A stretch of DNA of 64,000 bases from Daucus carota subsp. sativus (GCF_001625215.2 NC_030381.2:38934689-38998688), one strand, 5' to 3'. Shown: positions 20,497 through 35,599, counted from the stretch's first letter. The notes: generated by a model not told the origin, from the sequence alone. Numbers and translations: made by a program.

Positions 20497-21259
20497 GACT
20501 TTATTAAATTTAAGCTTCAAGCTCGAAGCCGTAATTTGTAATCGAATTTCGAATTCATGCTTCAAGGTCTCACCGTAGAAGGGTATTATGATAAATGCGA
20601 CGGTGAGGGCTTAATAAATTTTGCAGGAGAAGAAAGAAGAGGGGTTGACTGATCGTGGTCACGACGCGCTTTTAAGCCAACTAATCCACAACTAACTAAC
20701 AAATCCACGCACTTAGTTCGCTGTTTATACAAGTAACAAAACAGATAAAATTATACAGAATATTTTTATTGGTGGTTTTTGTCACCTAATATTGTATTTT
20801 CAGTAATTAATAATTTTCGACTCGTTTTTATTCCTCCCGCATAGCTGGGTGTGATATGTTATGTTGGAGAAACATTCTGAAAGGAACACTCGGTGACATG
20901 TTCATAGAATTAAGTCTAGCAAGTAGCATTAATATAAACAAACTATTTAATAGTTCATTTAGTTTAAATAATTGTAGTCTAAACAAGTGCATTAGCCACT
21001 AATTATGCATCACATAGTTAATTGCTGTCTGTGTGTGTCAACCACTCAAAATGCCTAATTCTGCAAGCTGTTCTTGCAGAATTAGGCTAGCATTTCTGAT
21101 TCATGTTGAAATAGCATTATAAGAAATCAACGGTTTTTAACGTATCTTTCAATGGGGATAGCACTGGAACAGGCTGAAGAGATTTGAGTTTTTGCATGGT
21201 GACTATTCTTCTGGAGGCCACTCTTACTGATTCAAACATTCTTGCGGAGCAGATGAAGC
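20497..21259. other. Intergenic, 3' flank of MFP2
   Basis: AT-rich, with the probable 3' UTR of the minus-strand MFP2 gene at its right end. No other gene seen. Confidence 0.45.
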
Positions 21260-24200
21260 TCATAGTCGGGGTGTGTGCTTAGTTTCTGTCCCCTGCAGTA
21301 CATTAAAAGCAACTTTGAATCAGAGAAGCTGAAAACTTACTTAGGTGGCAAGTCATGAGTGGTTACCTGAATCACTGAATCAGAGAGAACTAAGAACTCC
21401 AAGAAATTAATTTAAATGAGAAATAAGAACCCGCGATTTGTACAGTCGAAACTGATGATTTGGATGCAAATCCCTAATTATTTCAGTGACTGTAATTGGT
21501 ACTTAACTCAATATTGTTGATTTGCACCAAACCACTAATTTCAGGTATATAATCATTGATTCTCACTGTTCCCATATTTAAGGAGTTATAATTTGAACGG
21601 GGACCGAAAGTGGCCCTGGCTATAGCCCCGTGAACTTCAGGGCTGCCCCTAATCTGAACAAGGCTATATGAATGTAATTACCAGGGGATCTACTAATAAT
21701 TTTAGAAAAATCAAAAGATGAATTGTATTCAGATATGAAGAAACTTTTGTGTATTTTAGGAGGCAGGCAGATCCTCGAACCTAGAATATATATTGTCAAA
21801 CATATAAAATATGAACCAGAGATGGATCTGCATCGGTTCAAGTTTCCTCATACTAATTACAGGAATTTGTCAGATAAAGCCCAACAAGATACCAAGAAGT
21901 ATAACTATAATGATCAAGTGATGAGCAAAACCAGTAAAACATTTGTTAACACATGCTTCAAGATAAGTAGAACTGCACTGACTATATCTTCTGAACATAA
22001 ATGGCAAGTTGATATCCATAAAACGCATGGCTAATACTCGAGAAACCAGAATATTGCAAAATTTAGTCAGTATTAGACGTGATTTTACAGTAAAAGCTAA
22101 ATTATGGGTACAGTATATTACTCACCAGAGGAATCTGTTTCATAGCATGTTCCACTAAATAAGGACAGGGCTCGAAGAACTTGCCATAAACTCTAGACCA
22201 ATCCTCCAATCTTGAGCAGATGTATTTAGAGCCAATAAAATTGGCCCAGAAAATGATCCCTCCTCTAATAAGATTAGACAATTAGTTCATAGGCATTTGC
22301 ACAAAACATTACTGTATAGAGTACCAAAAGAAAGGAAGCAGACCTATATGCAGGAAATCCCCTTCCCAAAACAGAAGCAATATCAAGATCTGATGCTCTA
22401 ATTGCAACTCCTTCTGCAAGTATACGGCAGGCCTCATTCACAACAGGAAAGAATAGCATTTCCACTATTTCTCCAGCAGACAGCCTTGACAGCTGCAAAC
22501 ACGCGAGAGAGAATTTGAACAATTTAAACAAAAGGAGAGACATGCAACTGAACTTTAATATAAGCACTGACAAACTAATATATAATTAGTTAATTACTGA
22601 TCCTCGAGGGTTGAGGTTGAGTCAAAAATAGTAATTTAGAATGCCGAATAAACTAAATCCAGTGAAGGGAAGCGGGACCTTGGGATCCACAGTAACTTGA
22701 GATGCTCTTCTAGCTTTCTCGACAAATTTCACTATTTCTGGATCTGGACTAGCTTTCCGCTTTTCATCATAAAGATAGAAACCTTTACAGGTGGATTGAC
22801 CTGAAACTCAACAACAACAAAAGCCGATTGCAAGCTAACTTCATTGTCTTCCAAGCAAGGGCGAAAAAGATATATAAGTACCAAGAATAGCTAGCCCCTG
22901 AAACTCAAAATACATGACAGCAGTTGTTGTATACAGTATGCTCTATCAGACTCTACCTTCGCGTTTATCCTCAAGCATGAAGGGAATCAGATATGATTTA
23001 TGGACTCTTTCTTTGAACTTTTCAATGTATTGAGAACCACTGGCAACAGCAACTCGAAAGCCAACTAGATCGGCCAATCTGTACTAATAAGGATACCAAA
23101 AAGAAGGTAATTAAGAGAATTAACCGGAGAACTACTAATTTAAAAAGTTATAATCCAGAATTGTTTATAACAAGTATGTAAACTTGTATAGCAAAACAAA
23201 TGCAGTGTTGCAGAGTTGCTATGTCTACCTCTTTAAACCTCTAGATATAAAATACTCCATCAGTTCCTAGAATAATAGTCACTTTGAATTTTTTTTGCAC
23301 ATAATGAGGTGTAACGCAATAGTTCTACTTAATATTTAAATTCTAAATTTTGTATTTAGTAAGATATAACTAAATTTAACTTGTGGATTTCGTAGTTAAG
23401 AAATTTTGGGGGTGAAATTCTAGTCCGTGGTGTGGATTAGTGATCGGAACAGATTAGTTATAAGTGCAATTAGACCATGCAGCATTCACCTAAACGGGCC
23501 CATCGGCATTCCAAAACTTGTGATAGACTGATCAATCTGATAGATATCTGCACCACGTTCTACGAGCAGTGTGGCTGCTTGGGAGAACGGAAAGAACATG
23601 CGATTTACTGCAAATCCAGTGCAGTTACCAACAACTACAGCTGTTTTCTTTATCTTCTTTGAAACATCCAGCAAGTCCACAAGCACTTGCAAGGATGTCC
23701 ATTCTGTACGTACTATCTCCAGGAGAGGCATGAACTGAGCAGGACTGAAACAAAATGCCATATCAGTGATAAATCAAACAGAGATGATTAGGTAGAAGTA
23801 TTACCTAAAAAAGTGGGCCCCAAGGATCCTATTTTGGGATGTGGTGTTTTCTCCAATTTTATTTAAGTCAATAGAGCTGGTATTACTGGCAAAGATGCAA
23901 TGCTGAGGGCAATACTTCTCGAGATCAGCAAAAACTTGTTGTTTTAAAGAGACATCTTCAAGAACAGCCTACCATCAAATAAAAAAGTTATAATATTTTC
24001 TGGTTTGATAAACCATACCAGAGGAAACAGCAGCATAACATAATGTTATACTTTTAAGTCTCAAGAAGCAGAGGATAGCAAAAGTCAGCCATGTACATGT
24101 ACTGGGCTAATGGATGTCACCTTTATTAGCTCATTAGATGTTAGAAGGAGCATTACTTCTCATGACAATATTTCATAAAATGATGTCAAAGACGTACCGA

Positions 24201-27200
24201 TCTTCAAAAATCAACTGAGGCTTATCTAACATGCTATTGTCCTTTGTATTTGAATTTGTTAATCATGTAGATTTCTAAATTCAAGGAAAATATAAGAAGA
24301 CAAATTTTGCTGGAACTTACCTCTATGACCAAGTCCACATCTTTGAAGCTATCATAATCAAGAACACCCTCTAATAGAGAAGAAACTGTCTCCAGTTTCT
24401 CTTTAGTCATTTTCCCTTTTTTAGCATGACTTCGGAGATTGGCTGGAATAAGAAAGCATTTGTTTCATTACAACATAAGAGCATAATTTTTCTGTATAAC
24501 TCCACCCCAGAAAATATTTACTAACTCTACTCCAGAAAATATATTACTAACCTTTAACTCTGCCAATCCCAGCTAACAGTAAATTGTGATCTACTTCTTT
24601 AAGGATTACATGGTAATTAGCCAGAAGAAACGCTGTTGCTATTCCAGAGCCCATTAAACCACCGCCTAAAATGGCAACCTTATTTATTTTCCGTGGTGAG
24701 AGTGCCATATCAGTGATGCCAGGAATCTGCAATTATTTCTATCAGTAAGAACTAAACAATCGAGTGAAAAAAAGGATATATTATAAAGTAATGCAACATA
24801 GTTAGAAGTAGCAATGTTGTACTACTATCTATAGTTTCTAAGTTTGGATGATCGATGCAAAAATTGAAAGTTTGATTACCCAATACATACAGGAATTGTG
24901 TCAACATTGAACAAACATACAGGTGAATATAACATTTTGTTACAAAAAAAAATTAGATATCAAATCACAAAATAGATGGAAACTATTCCATATAGGCATA
25001 ACCAAGTGCTTTGTCGGCACCTGAAATTTGCTTTCTTGTGTTAAACTTGTAATATAGGATTTAAAACTAATTAAAGCAATAAAATTTAAGGAAGTTAAGA
25101 CAGTGGTAGAATGTTCCTATATTGTCTAGATAAATATCTTACTAGAATCATCTGACCAACATGGTACCGATGATATATTATGGCATAATTGTTCAAGGGA
25201 CATTATAAATCGTCACAATAATCTATACATAATATTCATTTAGTATAAGATTTCCATGAATAAGGAAGAACAGTGCTGTAAAAAATGACATTGCCACTAC
25301 TGTATACCTTCAACGTTGCTCGCTGAGCAAAGAAAAAGTGGACTAAAGCCTTGCAAGTGTCTGATTGTCGAAGTTGTAGCAAAGCCTCTGCTTCCTGCCA
25401 AGATTAGGAATAAGCTTAGTTTTATTTGACCTTCCATTTGAACTGCAAGCAGAAGTGAATAGAACCTTTATACGCACCTTCCATAGTCCAGTACGAGGAC
25501 CGGCAACTATACCCTCTTCAATGACATCAATGCAAACCAGTGGGTGTGTCAAATTTGGAGTTCTTTCCCGTGCTTGAGATTTGGCTAAGTTAAGTATTAT
25601 CCTAGCTTCTGACAAGGGCTCTAATCTGTCAGTTTTGTAAAGGCTAACAACCCATGGTTTTCTGTAATCCGATATATCCAAAGCCCACTGTCGTGCTGTA
25701 CTAAGCAATGTATCCCTTGGAGCTATAGCGTCCACCAGTCCCAACTTTAAAGCATCTTTCCCACTTATTCTTTTTGACATCTTTCAATGGGTGGAGAGAG
25801 AAATGAAACTATGCTTTTACATAATTGATGTATTGAAGCAACGGAATTAAAAGAAAACAAAATCCATTGCATACCATAATCATCTCAAGGGCCTTAGGAA
25901 GACCCACTAGCCGTGGAAGACGTTGAGTTCCTGAGGCACAACATATCGTGAGATTTTACAACAGTTAAGGACCTCAAAGTGTTTTCTATTTGGTCTCTAA
26001 ACAATAATATCAATTACTATACTAGGGAATCTTCATTCCCTGGGCTTGATGTGTGTTTCAATGAAAAATGTACTCAATTTTGTCGCACACCAGTTATGGA
26101 TGTTTTTTTCCTATTTGAACAAATTCATAAAAGCAGCATGTAGTAAAGTTTATCTTGACACAATTACTTCACAAATTGCAGGAAGGGTTGTATGTACCAT
26201 AAAACTGTACATACGATACAAGCAGCTATGCTCTCAAGTCCCATCAAGTCGGAGTAAATGTGTGGATCGTGTCAATTCATATACTTGTACATGATCGCTT
26301 GTCCGTTGGATATTGGAACCATACATAATGCATTTCAATGTAGATTATTATTATTAAGTTGCTATTTCTTCAAAGAAATGCATCCATGTATATTCATAAA
26401 CTCATGCAATTATCAGATATCAGGAAAAAGAGTAATTGCATTCTATTAATAGAATCCATGACAACATATGCATGGAGTACATGAGACACCACCTCCAAGT
26501 CCAGGAAGGATTCCGTACTGGAGTTCAGTCAAGCCTAGTTGTGCTGCAGAGGTGGATATACGGGCATGGCAAGCCTGAGGGGGAACAACGAAGATGTGTT
26601 TTAGTGTGAGCTCGTACTGAAATAAGAAGTTATCATATTCGTAACATATACGTTGGGGTGCATACCAGCGCAACTTCTAATCCACCACCAAATGCAGGTC
26701 CATCAATTGCAGCCACGATAGGTTTTCTAGCAGCTAAAACAAGGTGAACCTGTTCAAAATGGTCTGCAGATGCAGTAACTTTAATAGACTAAGATTGACT
26801 AACCTTCCAATGTGTCGGTTGCAAATTCAATGGATAGGAAACCAAAGTCAGTGCGCGCTGTTGTAATTTCAAAGTTTACATGTTAGAAAGAACAATTTGC
26901 ATTTATTTCTTCATTCAGACATATCATAGAATGTTAACCAATTACCCTTTATCCCTTTCCCAAACGTTGTCACGTCGGCACCTGCTGAAAACTTGCCTTG
27001 TGAACCTGCTTAATCAACCCACGTATCAGCTGTTATTAAAACTGCAATTGTCTGCAAAGGCAAAATTAACTGAGCATCACTCTTTACCAGTTATAACAAG
27101 TGCTTTAATGTCATCACGTTGTACTGCTTCCTCAATGCTCTTCTTTAAGCTAAGAAATACTGAAATTTTGCATGACATTGTTAATTCCTCATACAGTGTA

Positions 27201-29438
27201 AACATTCTTATCAACCACCACTTACAGAATTAGCCAGTGTCAAACATCTAATGTCACTGCACTTAATTTTTAGGTGCATACAGTAACATCCGCTTGGTTG
27301 AAAGGAATGAAATATCTGAGAATGGCTTAAACTTTGGAGTACTATTTTGTGGGTGAAAAAACACGATTTACATTTCATTCTTACAAACTTGAATAAGAGC
27401 TCAATCCTGCAATTTTTGGGGATCAATGCCTACTCCTACTTTGCACTTGTTTTCTGCGAAAGTAAAGAAGTACAAAAAACCTTACATTGTTCCATCTGTT
27501 TTACAAATTTCATCTTTTTCATCTTTACCCCTTCGGGTTCATGCTTTTTCATCCCAGTGGCGATCGATATATTAAAGGTATATAAGTTACGTAAACAGTG
27601 GTTATATAAGAACTTAACAAGTTCTTACAAAATTACTAAGGATACTGATAATGCGATCAATGAAAATTGGGCTTAAAAATGTTGGGTTGCAGGTAGCCAT
27701 ATCTCCAGAATAATACAATATGTCGGTTCATACTAATGGAGTTTATTGGTCGCTTATATATGCTTATATACAAGAAATATACAAGAGTGTATGACACGCC
27801 CCCGACCACTGACCAAATCACCTAGACTTTCGATACAAGGCTTCACACATTTGATATTTCTGTAGCCGCCAGCAAAAAAAAAAGATTATAATTGCTCCGG
27901 CAGACAAAATTAAAGTAGTATTGCTCTACTTTTTTCAAAGTCACATTTTCTTGCTTAGGGATGAGACGCCCGCGCAAGGGCCTCAATTCTCATTAGGAGG
28001 TCGAACCAAGGACCTGTGGAAGTCGGGGCTACCCCGTCCCTATGGGCAACGCAACAGTGTCCTGAGGGAGGAGTTTAGAGGCCTTATAGTAGCACGGACT
28101 TTTTTGCTTTATAGGTCATGCGAAGGGGGCCAGTCCAAGATCGTACTGTTCCTCTACATAGACAACTGACGCTCTCAACGGCTAGGCGCCACTCTCTTTC
28201 TGAGTTCTTAGCACCAGTTTAACTTGGGGAGGGTGTTCTATTTGCTCATAGCTCCCGTTTGATACCGGATAAAGCACTTGTTGAAAGCGCATTTTGAAGT
28301 AGGCCTCGCTTTTCAGAGCTGCTCCCAGCTCACACTATGGTGGAGGAGGTGCCGTGAAGATCTAGTAGTGTGAGTAGTATGAGCTGAAAGGCTTCCATAA
28401 TGTTTGGAGGGCAGAGGGCATAGATGCCAAACAAACCTGACCCCTCTCTATCGTCGTAGAAGCTGTTTCTAGAAAAGATTATGGTTCTCGGGTATCCAAT
28501 CAATTAATCCCACAAACTGGGGAAGCTTAAGCGGAAATGGAAGAGTAGGGTGAGGAAAAAGGGGGGAAGCAACTAAAACTCAGAACAAGCAAGTGGAACT
28601 TATTGCATTTCACTTCATTTACTTTAGCCCTTAAAAACGCAAGAGCGGAACTTAAATAGTGTAAATTCCAGAGCCAACAAATGCTTTTGCCCAACATGAT
28701 GGTAAGATATAGTACCTCCATCCCGGTTTTCTATTCACCATTTCCTTGTTTCTTTCCATGTTAAGTTAATACCTTAAGTTTTGTCTGGTTGAGGTGAATG
28801 ATTCCGAAAGGAATGGAATGAAAAGTGAACTATCTTATGGACAATTTTTAAGAAATTTCATTATTTCCTCCATTACATTCCTTACATCATGTGTTAGATA
28901 TCACACCTTCAATTTGAGATGGAATGCTCCATTCTCTCTCATCCTCAATTTCTTCTCAAATTTCATCATAGCAATTTTGCACTTCCTCAAATCTTTTTCA
29001 AAACTTTCTTCCTATTTCTATCAGTTTCAAGTATTTTTACTCATTCCATTCTCCCCAACCAAACACAACATAAGTATTAGAATACAATATGATCCTAATA
29101 AACCCTCATCCCTCCTCCTAAGTTCTAACACGCGGGGGTTTTAGAAAAATTGGTCACTTAACATTTAAATTACACGTTAAATTTGTTTTTTATTCCTGGA
29201 AAACAATACAAATTTTTGATATTATTCGGACAAGTAAAATGAGACGAAGCAAGTATGGGATGATAAAATTCAAAGAGCAAAAGAAGAGATATAGAAAACT
29301 ATGCTTATGCTACACAGAGAAGTAGACATAGATACCATCAACGGAGACCAAGTTGAGGGGAGGATTGACGATGGTGATGATGCCAACTCCGTCGGCTCCG
29401 ACCTCCAGAACGGTCTTATTCATCGTCGATTCGTCCAT
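21260..29438 (-). CDS. MFP2: Peroxisomal beta-oxidation multifunctional protein (MFP2-like)
   Basis: Eighteen exons, read from the minus strand: 29438-29336, 27159-27088, 27005-26946, 26857-26804, 26733-26666, 26574-26493, 25930-25875, 25780-25478, 25394-25308, 24726-24552, 24442-24321, 23968-23805, 23744-23490, 23078-22957, 22800-22679, 22492-22344, 22264-22126, 21292-21260. They sum to 2166 bases, exactly 721 residues plus stop, all GT/AG and in phase; Arabidopsis MFP2 and AIM1 are about as long. The enzyme hydrates enoyl-CoA and oxidises L-3-hydroxyacyl-CoA in fatty-acid beta-oxidation. The hydratase domain (about 1-190) has FGGGLEVAL with E116 and TELQYG with E136. The NAD domain has GGGLMGSG at 316-323, SNTSS, and H446 in GAHFFSP. 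The C-terminal dehydrogenase part has CTGFAVNR and FPAYRGGI. The last exon encodes GTETKHTPRL, ending in a PRL peroxisomal signal. Sequence is closer to MFP2 than AIM1 (KYCPQHCIFASNTS). The gene looks intact. Confidence 0.93.
27935..28460. other. GC-rich, organelle-like insert in MFP2 intron 1
   Basis: In a 2.2-kb AT-rich intron (29335-27160) this stretch is markedly richer in G and C (for example GATGAGACGCCCGCGCAAGG and GTGGAAGTCGGGGCTACCCC). It lacks the T-runs of the surroundings. It resembles plant mitochondrial intergenic DNA from memory, so I suggest a nuclear mitochondrial insertion. Borders are approximate; no organellar gene is identified in it. Confidence 0.4.
28778..29070. mobile_element. 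Tourist-like MITE, family copy A
   Basis: 293 bp in MFP2 intron 1. The left end GTTTTGTCTGGTTGAGG and right end CCCCAACCAAACACAACA are inverted, flanked by TAA at 28775-28777 and 29071-29073. It shares CATTCTCTCTCATCCTCAAT with the element at 46652, so the two are one family. Confidence 0.7.
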
Positions 29439-29539
29439 CCTGCTCGATGCTTTTTAGATACTGGTGTTGCTGCCTATATATAACATGGAGATTCCGTGGC
29501 CACTTCAGACAAAATGCTGCTGCCCACCGAATTGGTTAG

Positions 29540-29655
29540 CTCACTATGTTCCGAAAATAGTAAGTTAAAAAATACTAAGTTAAAAAATACTAAAAATACG
29601 TGTAAAAAGTCAAACGCCGTATATAATATGTATAATGGATAGAGGGAGTATTAGG
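29540..29655. mobile_element. Degraded Stowaway-like fragment
   Basis: The right end reads GGATAGAGGGAGTA, the complement of a TACTCCCTCTATCC tip. The left tip is not recognisable. It contains a short direct repeat (AAGTTAAAAAATACT, twice). Lies just upstream of the MFP2 start. Confidence 0.35.
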
Positions 29656-29659
29656 TTAA

Positions 29660-30880
29660 AATTATTAATATTATAAATTTTGTATTTCAAAAAAAATAAT
29701 TATATTTTTTGTAAAATTAGATTAAAAAATGGATTTTCAACTTTTAACTTTTTTATACTCCTATGTAAATACTGATTATAATTTTTTAATCATTTATGTA
29801 TTTTTGAAATATATATGCCTATATGAAATAGTTTCCATCTATATAAATACTGATAAGCTCTTTGTTAATCTTTTATGTATTTTTGAAATATATTTCATGA
29901 AATCGTATACTCATTTTTTATCACTCTAGTATAGAGATCAACAAAATTTTGCAAAATGAATTTTACAAAGATGAGAGGTGAAATTAGTGAGTCTGATGTA
30001 GAGTGATTTATGTTCAAAACTTTAGTCAGTTTTCAATTTGAAAGATTTTGATTTTGTCCGGGTGTTGAAAATTCTGTTATGTATAATATTGTTGGTTAAT
30101 TTGTATTTGAGAATTTTGTACGTAATATCAACTTCTATTACGATAATTTCATGTCTTTCTCTTAATTTTTTTGTATTTCTGAACATGTGTAGCCAACTTC
30201 TATTAGATTATATTTGTAAATGTATTTTATATTAGAATTATGATACCTAATATGATTTAATTATTTTTATAAATATTATTATGGTTCTAGAATTAGAATT
30301 GGCAAACATAATTTGTTTTGAATTAAGAAAATAAATCATAAACAGGCAAAAATAAGTAGAAATTGTTTTGGATCAAGAAAAAGTTTTTGTGTTTGTTCCT
30401 CATATAAATTCGGCTTATTAATTTTAATATTGTGCAAAATATTATTTTTGTTTAATATGTTGTTTAAGAAAATATATTAGAGAAAAATAATTTTCTGACT
30501 GTGTGATTTATATGCTTCCACAATTAAAATTGGTAGAAAATATTTATTTTGGATTAAAAAAATTCACAAACATTTGTAAAGTGGAATTTGTTTTGGATTA
30601 AAAAAAGAATATTTCAGATTAAAAAATCATAAACTTGTGAAAGGTATAAGCTTTTTGAGTAAAAGGACCATGCGACCAAATTATCTCCCTTACGCTTATT
30701 ATATATAAGTATATAATAAGTATATAATATAATATAATATATAATTTGTAGTCAAAATCAAAATACATCCAAATGTGTAAAAAAACTAAAAAGCATTCAA
30801 TGCTATAATTTGTATTGGATCATGAATAAGTGTGGACTGAACCCGGATATTTTAGCCCATCAAACCGAGTCTTTACTTCC
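29660..30880. other. AT-rich spacer between MFP2 and eL18
   Basis: Divergent intergenic DNA holding AT-rich satellites such as TATAATATAATATAATATA near 30720. No gene seen. Confidence 0.5.
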
Positions 30881-30891
30881 TAACCCTGACA

Positions 30892-30971
30892 GGCCCATAC
30901 ACCTAATATTAGGGTCCAAGCTGAACCCGCAACCCCAAACCTAATAAAACGGCTCAACTACAAAACCCTAA
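30892..30971 (+). promoter_or_regulatory. Site-II and telo-box promoter of eL18
   Basis: GGCCCA at 30892-30897 (complement of the TGGGCC site II, bound by TCP factors) and AAACCCTAA at 30963-30971 (telo-box). This pair is typical of plant ribosomal-protein promoters and couples expression to cell proliferation. They lie 150 and 75 bases before the ATG. Confidence 0.7.
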
Positions 30972-31043
30972 CCCCCTTCTCCTTGCCCATTTCACAAGTT
31001 GAAGCGGCGAGAGAGAGACAGAGGAGAGAGATAAGCCGACGCC

Positions 31044-33323
<2,280 letters not shown>

Positions 33324-33722
33324 TTTATATATTGTGGGTCACAAACAGATCAGATTGTTCCGTCTATCAGTGCAATACTCTATCCAGTCTACTTTAGCGT
33401 GTTCTTTTTGTTGTCTTCTGTTTTACAACTTAATACTGTTTTGACTTGGAGTAGCAGTTTGTTATTTGAATCATTCTTGACCTTGGATTACATATTATCT
33501 GTGTTTAAGTTTTAGGTGGTATGTGATGAACGCAGTAGTAAATGCTTTATTGTTGTCTTAAATTGGGAGAAACTTAGCGAGTTCTGAATTTATAAGATGT
33601 CATGTATATCAAAGAAGAATCTCCTAACAAATAATAATTAGTTTAAGGTGTATATCAAAGAAGAATCTGCAGGTGCATGTATATATAAGCTGAAGATAGA
33701 TCAAGACATTTATAACAAATGT

Positions 33723-34322
33723 CTAGTTTTGCTTAAGAACTTGAAAAACTGCCATGGCATTATTCAGCAACTCTAAAAGTTTTTGATTCATGCCGGTAAG
33801 CTCATCAGTTTTTTGACCCTTCCCTGTGGCACTCTTCTGGCACGTCTCAACGGCAACAATGGAATCCTTTAACCAAGTTTCTATCTTTCCATCATCGTCT
33901 CTTCTTCTGGTAGCCAAAGCGCTGACCGCATCATCAACCTCATCGTTCATGCCTTGATACTGTTCTTGGCAATCTTGAAAGCTTTGTGTAACTACAACGT
34001 CATCAGGCTCCTCCGATTCCTCAATGTCCTCGAGTTTTTGAGAAACAAATTCAGCATTTGAGGTGGAGGCAATGGAGGCAGCTTCAAAGGCTATAAAAGC
34101 AAGATCATTCAGGTCTTTCTTCGGTTTGTCTTTCGCTGAATTGATTGTCTGTTGGCATAGATCCTTGTTGGGTGCAAGAGAGCAAGCTTTTGTGAGCAGG
34201 TCAACCGGAGAGGCCGCGGCTAAGGTGGAGGCGGGCCGGGCCGATATAATGGGACAGGGGAGAAGGGTCAAGAAGCAAATGAGAGACAAGAAGAAAAAGA
34301 AACTTGACATTGATGGATTCAT
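33723..34322 (-). CDS. Pectinesterase-inhibitor-domain secreted protein
   Basis: Intronless, 199 residues from the ATG at 34322; the frame stays open six codons upstream but without an ATG. A signal peptide (about residues 1-28, SFFFFLSLICFLTLLPCPII) directs it to the apoplast. The PMEI/invertase-inhibitor fold is marked by four cysteines in family spacing: ACSLAPNKDLC, then DCQEQY and ETCQKS. The helical body contains FIAFEAASIAS, EFVSQKLEDIEE and a C-terminal NQKLLELLNNAMAVF. Such proteins inhibit pectin methylesterases or invertases; sequence alone does not decide which. It lies upstream of the three pectinesterase genes on the same strand. The acidic insert EDIEESEEPDD is somewhat unusual. 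Confidence 0.85.
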   Translation of the reverse strand: MNPSMSSFFFFLSLICFLTLLPCPIISARPASTLAAASPVDLLTKACSLAPNKDLCQQTINSAKDKPKKDLNDLAFIAFEAASIASTSNAEFVSQKLEDIEESEEPDDVVVTQSFQDCQEQYQGMNDEVDDAVSALATRRRDDDGKIETWLKDSIVAVETCQKSATGKGQKTDELTGMNQKLLELLNNAMAVFQVLKQN

Positions 34323-34843
34323 TTGTTTCTCCTTGTGCAATTGAGGTTTTCTTGGCTTTTGTTTCTTGTTGTTTCTGATTGGACTGTAATCTTGAAATGT
34401 ATTGTTAGAGTTGAGTTAAAAAGATCGATTTTTATGTGCGATAAACGTGTTTAAATTTAGAGTGCTGCTGGCAGACAAGGAAACAGAACAGGAGCCAGGG
34501 AGAAAAAGCCATGCAAGATACGCTAAACCACCCAAAAACAAAAACTACAGATTTAATGATTACTATTATTAGTTAATCATACACTCATGCGAATTGCCAA
34601 CTAGAAAAATTGCCAAAGATACAAAACATGTTATACAAATATTCATTTTCTTATGGCAAAAAAAAAATATTCATTTTCTAAATGTCGATCGTGATACACG
34701 TTTCTTATTTAAATATCACGAAAAATTTAGCGTTCTTATATTTTGGGAGACGATTTATATAAAAAGAAAATGGACGGAATAAGCGCTTCTCATTCACGTA
34801 TGAGGTATCCGAAAAAATCGAAAACTCTTGGACTGATATGGAA

Positions 34844-35355
34844 CTAGGGGTGAGCAAAAACGAACCGGAACCGAAAAACCGAACCGAACTGTGTAAATTC
34901 GGTTCGTTTCGGTCCTAATTTTCTGAAAATTCGGTCCATTCGGTCCGGACCGAATAGACCGACCGTAAAAAAATATTTCGGTCCGCACCGAATACACCGA
35001 AATATATATAATTTTAATTAATTTTTATATTATATATATCTTATATGTTATAGTTATAATATTTAATTTGTAAATTTAATTATATCTATCTTTGATGAAT
35101 TGGAGGTGATCAATTAATATGAAAATTTTAAAATAAAAGTTGAATTTTAGTTTTATTTATAATATAACTTTTTATTTTTAAAATAATTTCGGTTATTTCG
35201 GTCCGGACCAGACCGAATCGAATTATTTCGGTTCGGTTCGTTCGGTCCATTATAAAACTTCGGTCCGGTTCAGTCCGAAAAATAATTAAAACTTCGGTTC
35301 TCGGTCTATTCGGTTCGGTCCGGTTTTGGACCGGACCGACCGAATGCTCACCCTT
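34844..35355. mobile_element. hAT-like MITE rich in ACCGAA repeats
   Basis: 512 bp. Its ends CTAGGGGTGAGCA and TGCTCACCCTT are inverted (GGGTGAGCA core), and it is flanked by the 8-bp duplication ATATGGAA at 34836-34843 and 35356-35363. Both subterminal regions consist of degenerate GAACCGAACCG / CGGTTCGGTC arrays, inverted with respect to each other. An 8-bp duplication fits the hAT superfamily. The long open frames on the minus strand are translations of these arrays, not genes. Confidence 0.75.
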
Positions 35356-35389
35356 ATATGGAATGCTGAAAGATGCCTCATCGATGTCA

Positions 35390-35597
35390 ACTCCCTCCAT
35401 CCCAAAGAGAGCACGCATTTTAATACTCTTATAAAATATAGTTTATAATTTTTTTTAAAAATTAATTTTAATAAAAGTGTTTACACCAAATTTTATTTAG
35501 GAAGAAAAATTAAAAAAAATATCATGAAATTACACTTTCAAGAAGTCTTAAAAAAAGTGTCAAAAGTTAACGTATACAATTTATTGGGATAGAGGGG
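35390..35597. mobile_element. Stowaway-like MITE
   Basis: The left end CTCCCTCCATCCCAAAGAG and right end TTTATTGGGATAGAGGGG are inverted; TA follows the right end but the left flank is AA. About 208 bp. Confidence 0.6.
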
Positions 35598-35599
35598 TA

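Noticed and set aside
23255-23300. Stowaway MITE start (TACTCCATCAGTTCC)
   Set aside because: No matching right end within MFP2 intron 13; at most a fragment.
27211-27426. First exon of MFP2 near exon 2
   Set aside because: The frame has no hydratase homology; the real first exon with EVGADGVGIITIVNPP is at 29336-29438.
29920-29945. Helitron end at CTCTAGTATAG
   Set aside because: It resembles the 12034 site but has no hairpin before CTAG.
34794-35418. Minus-strand open frames rich in RTEPNR
   Set aside because: They are translations of ACCGAA-type arrays in the hAT-like MITE.
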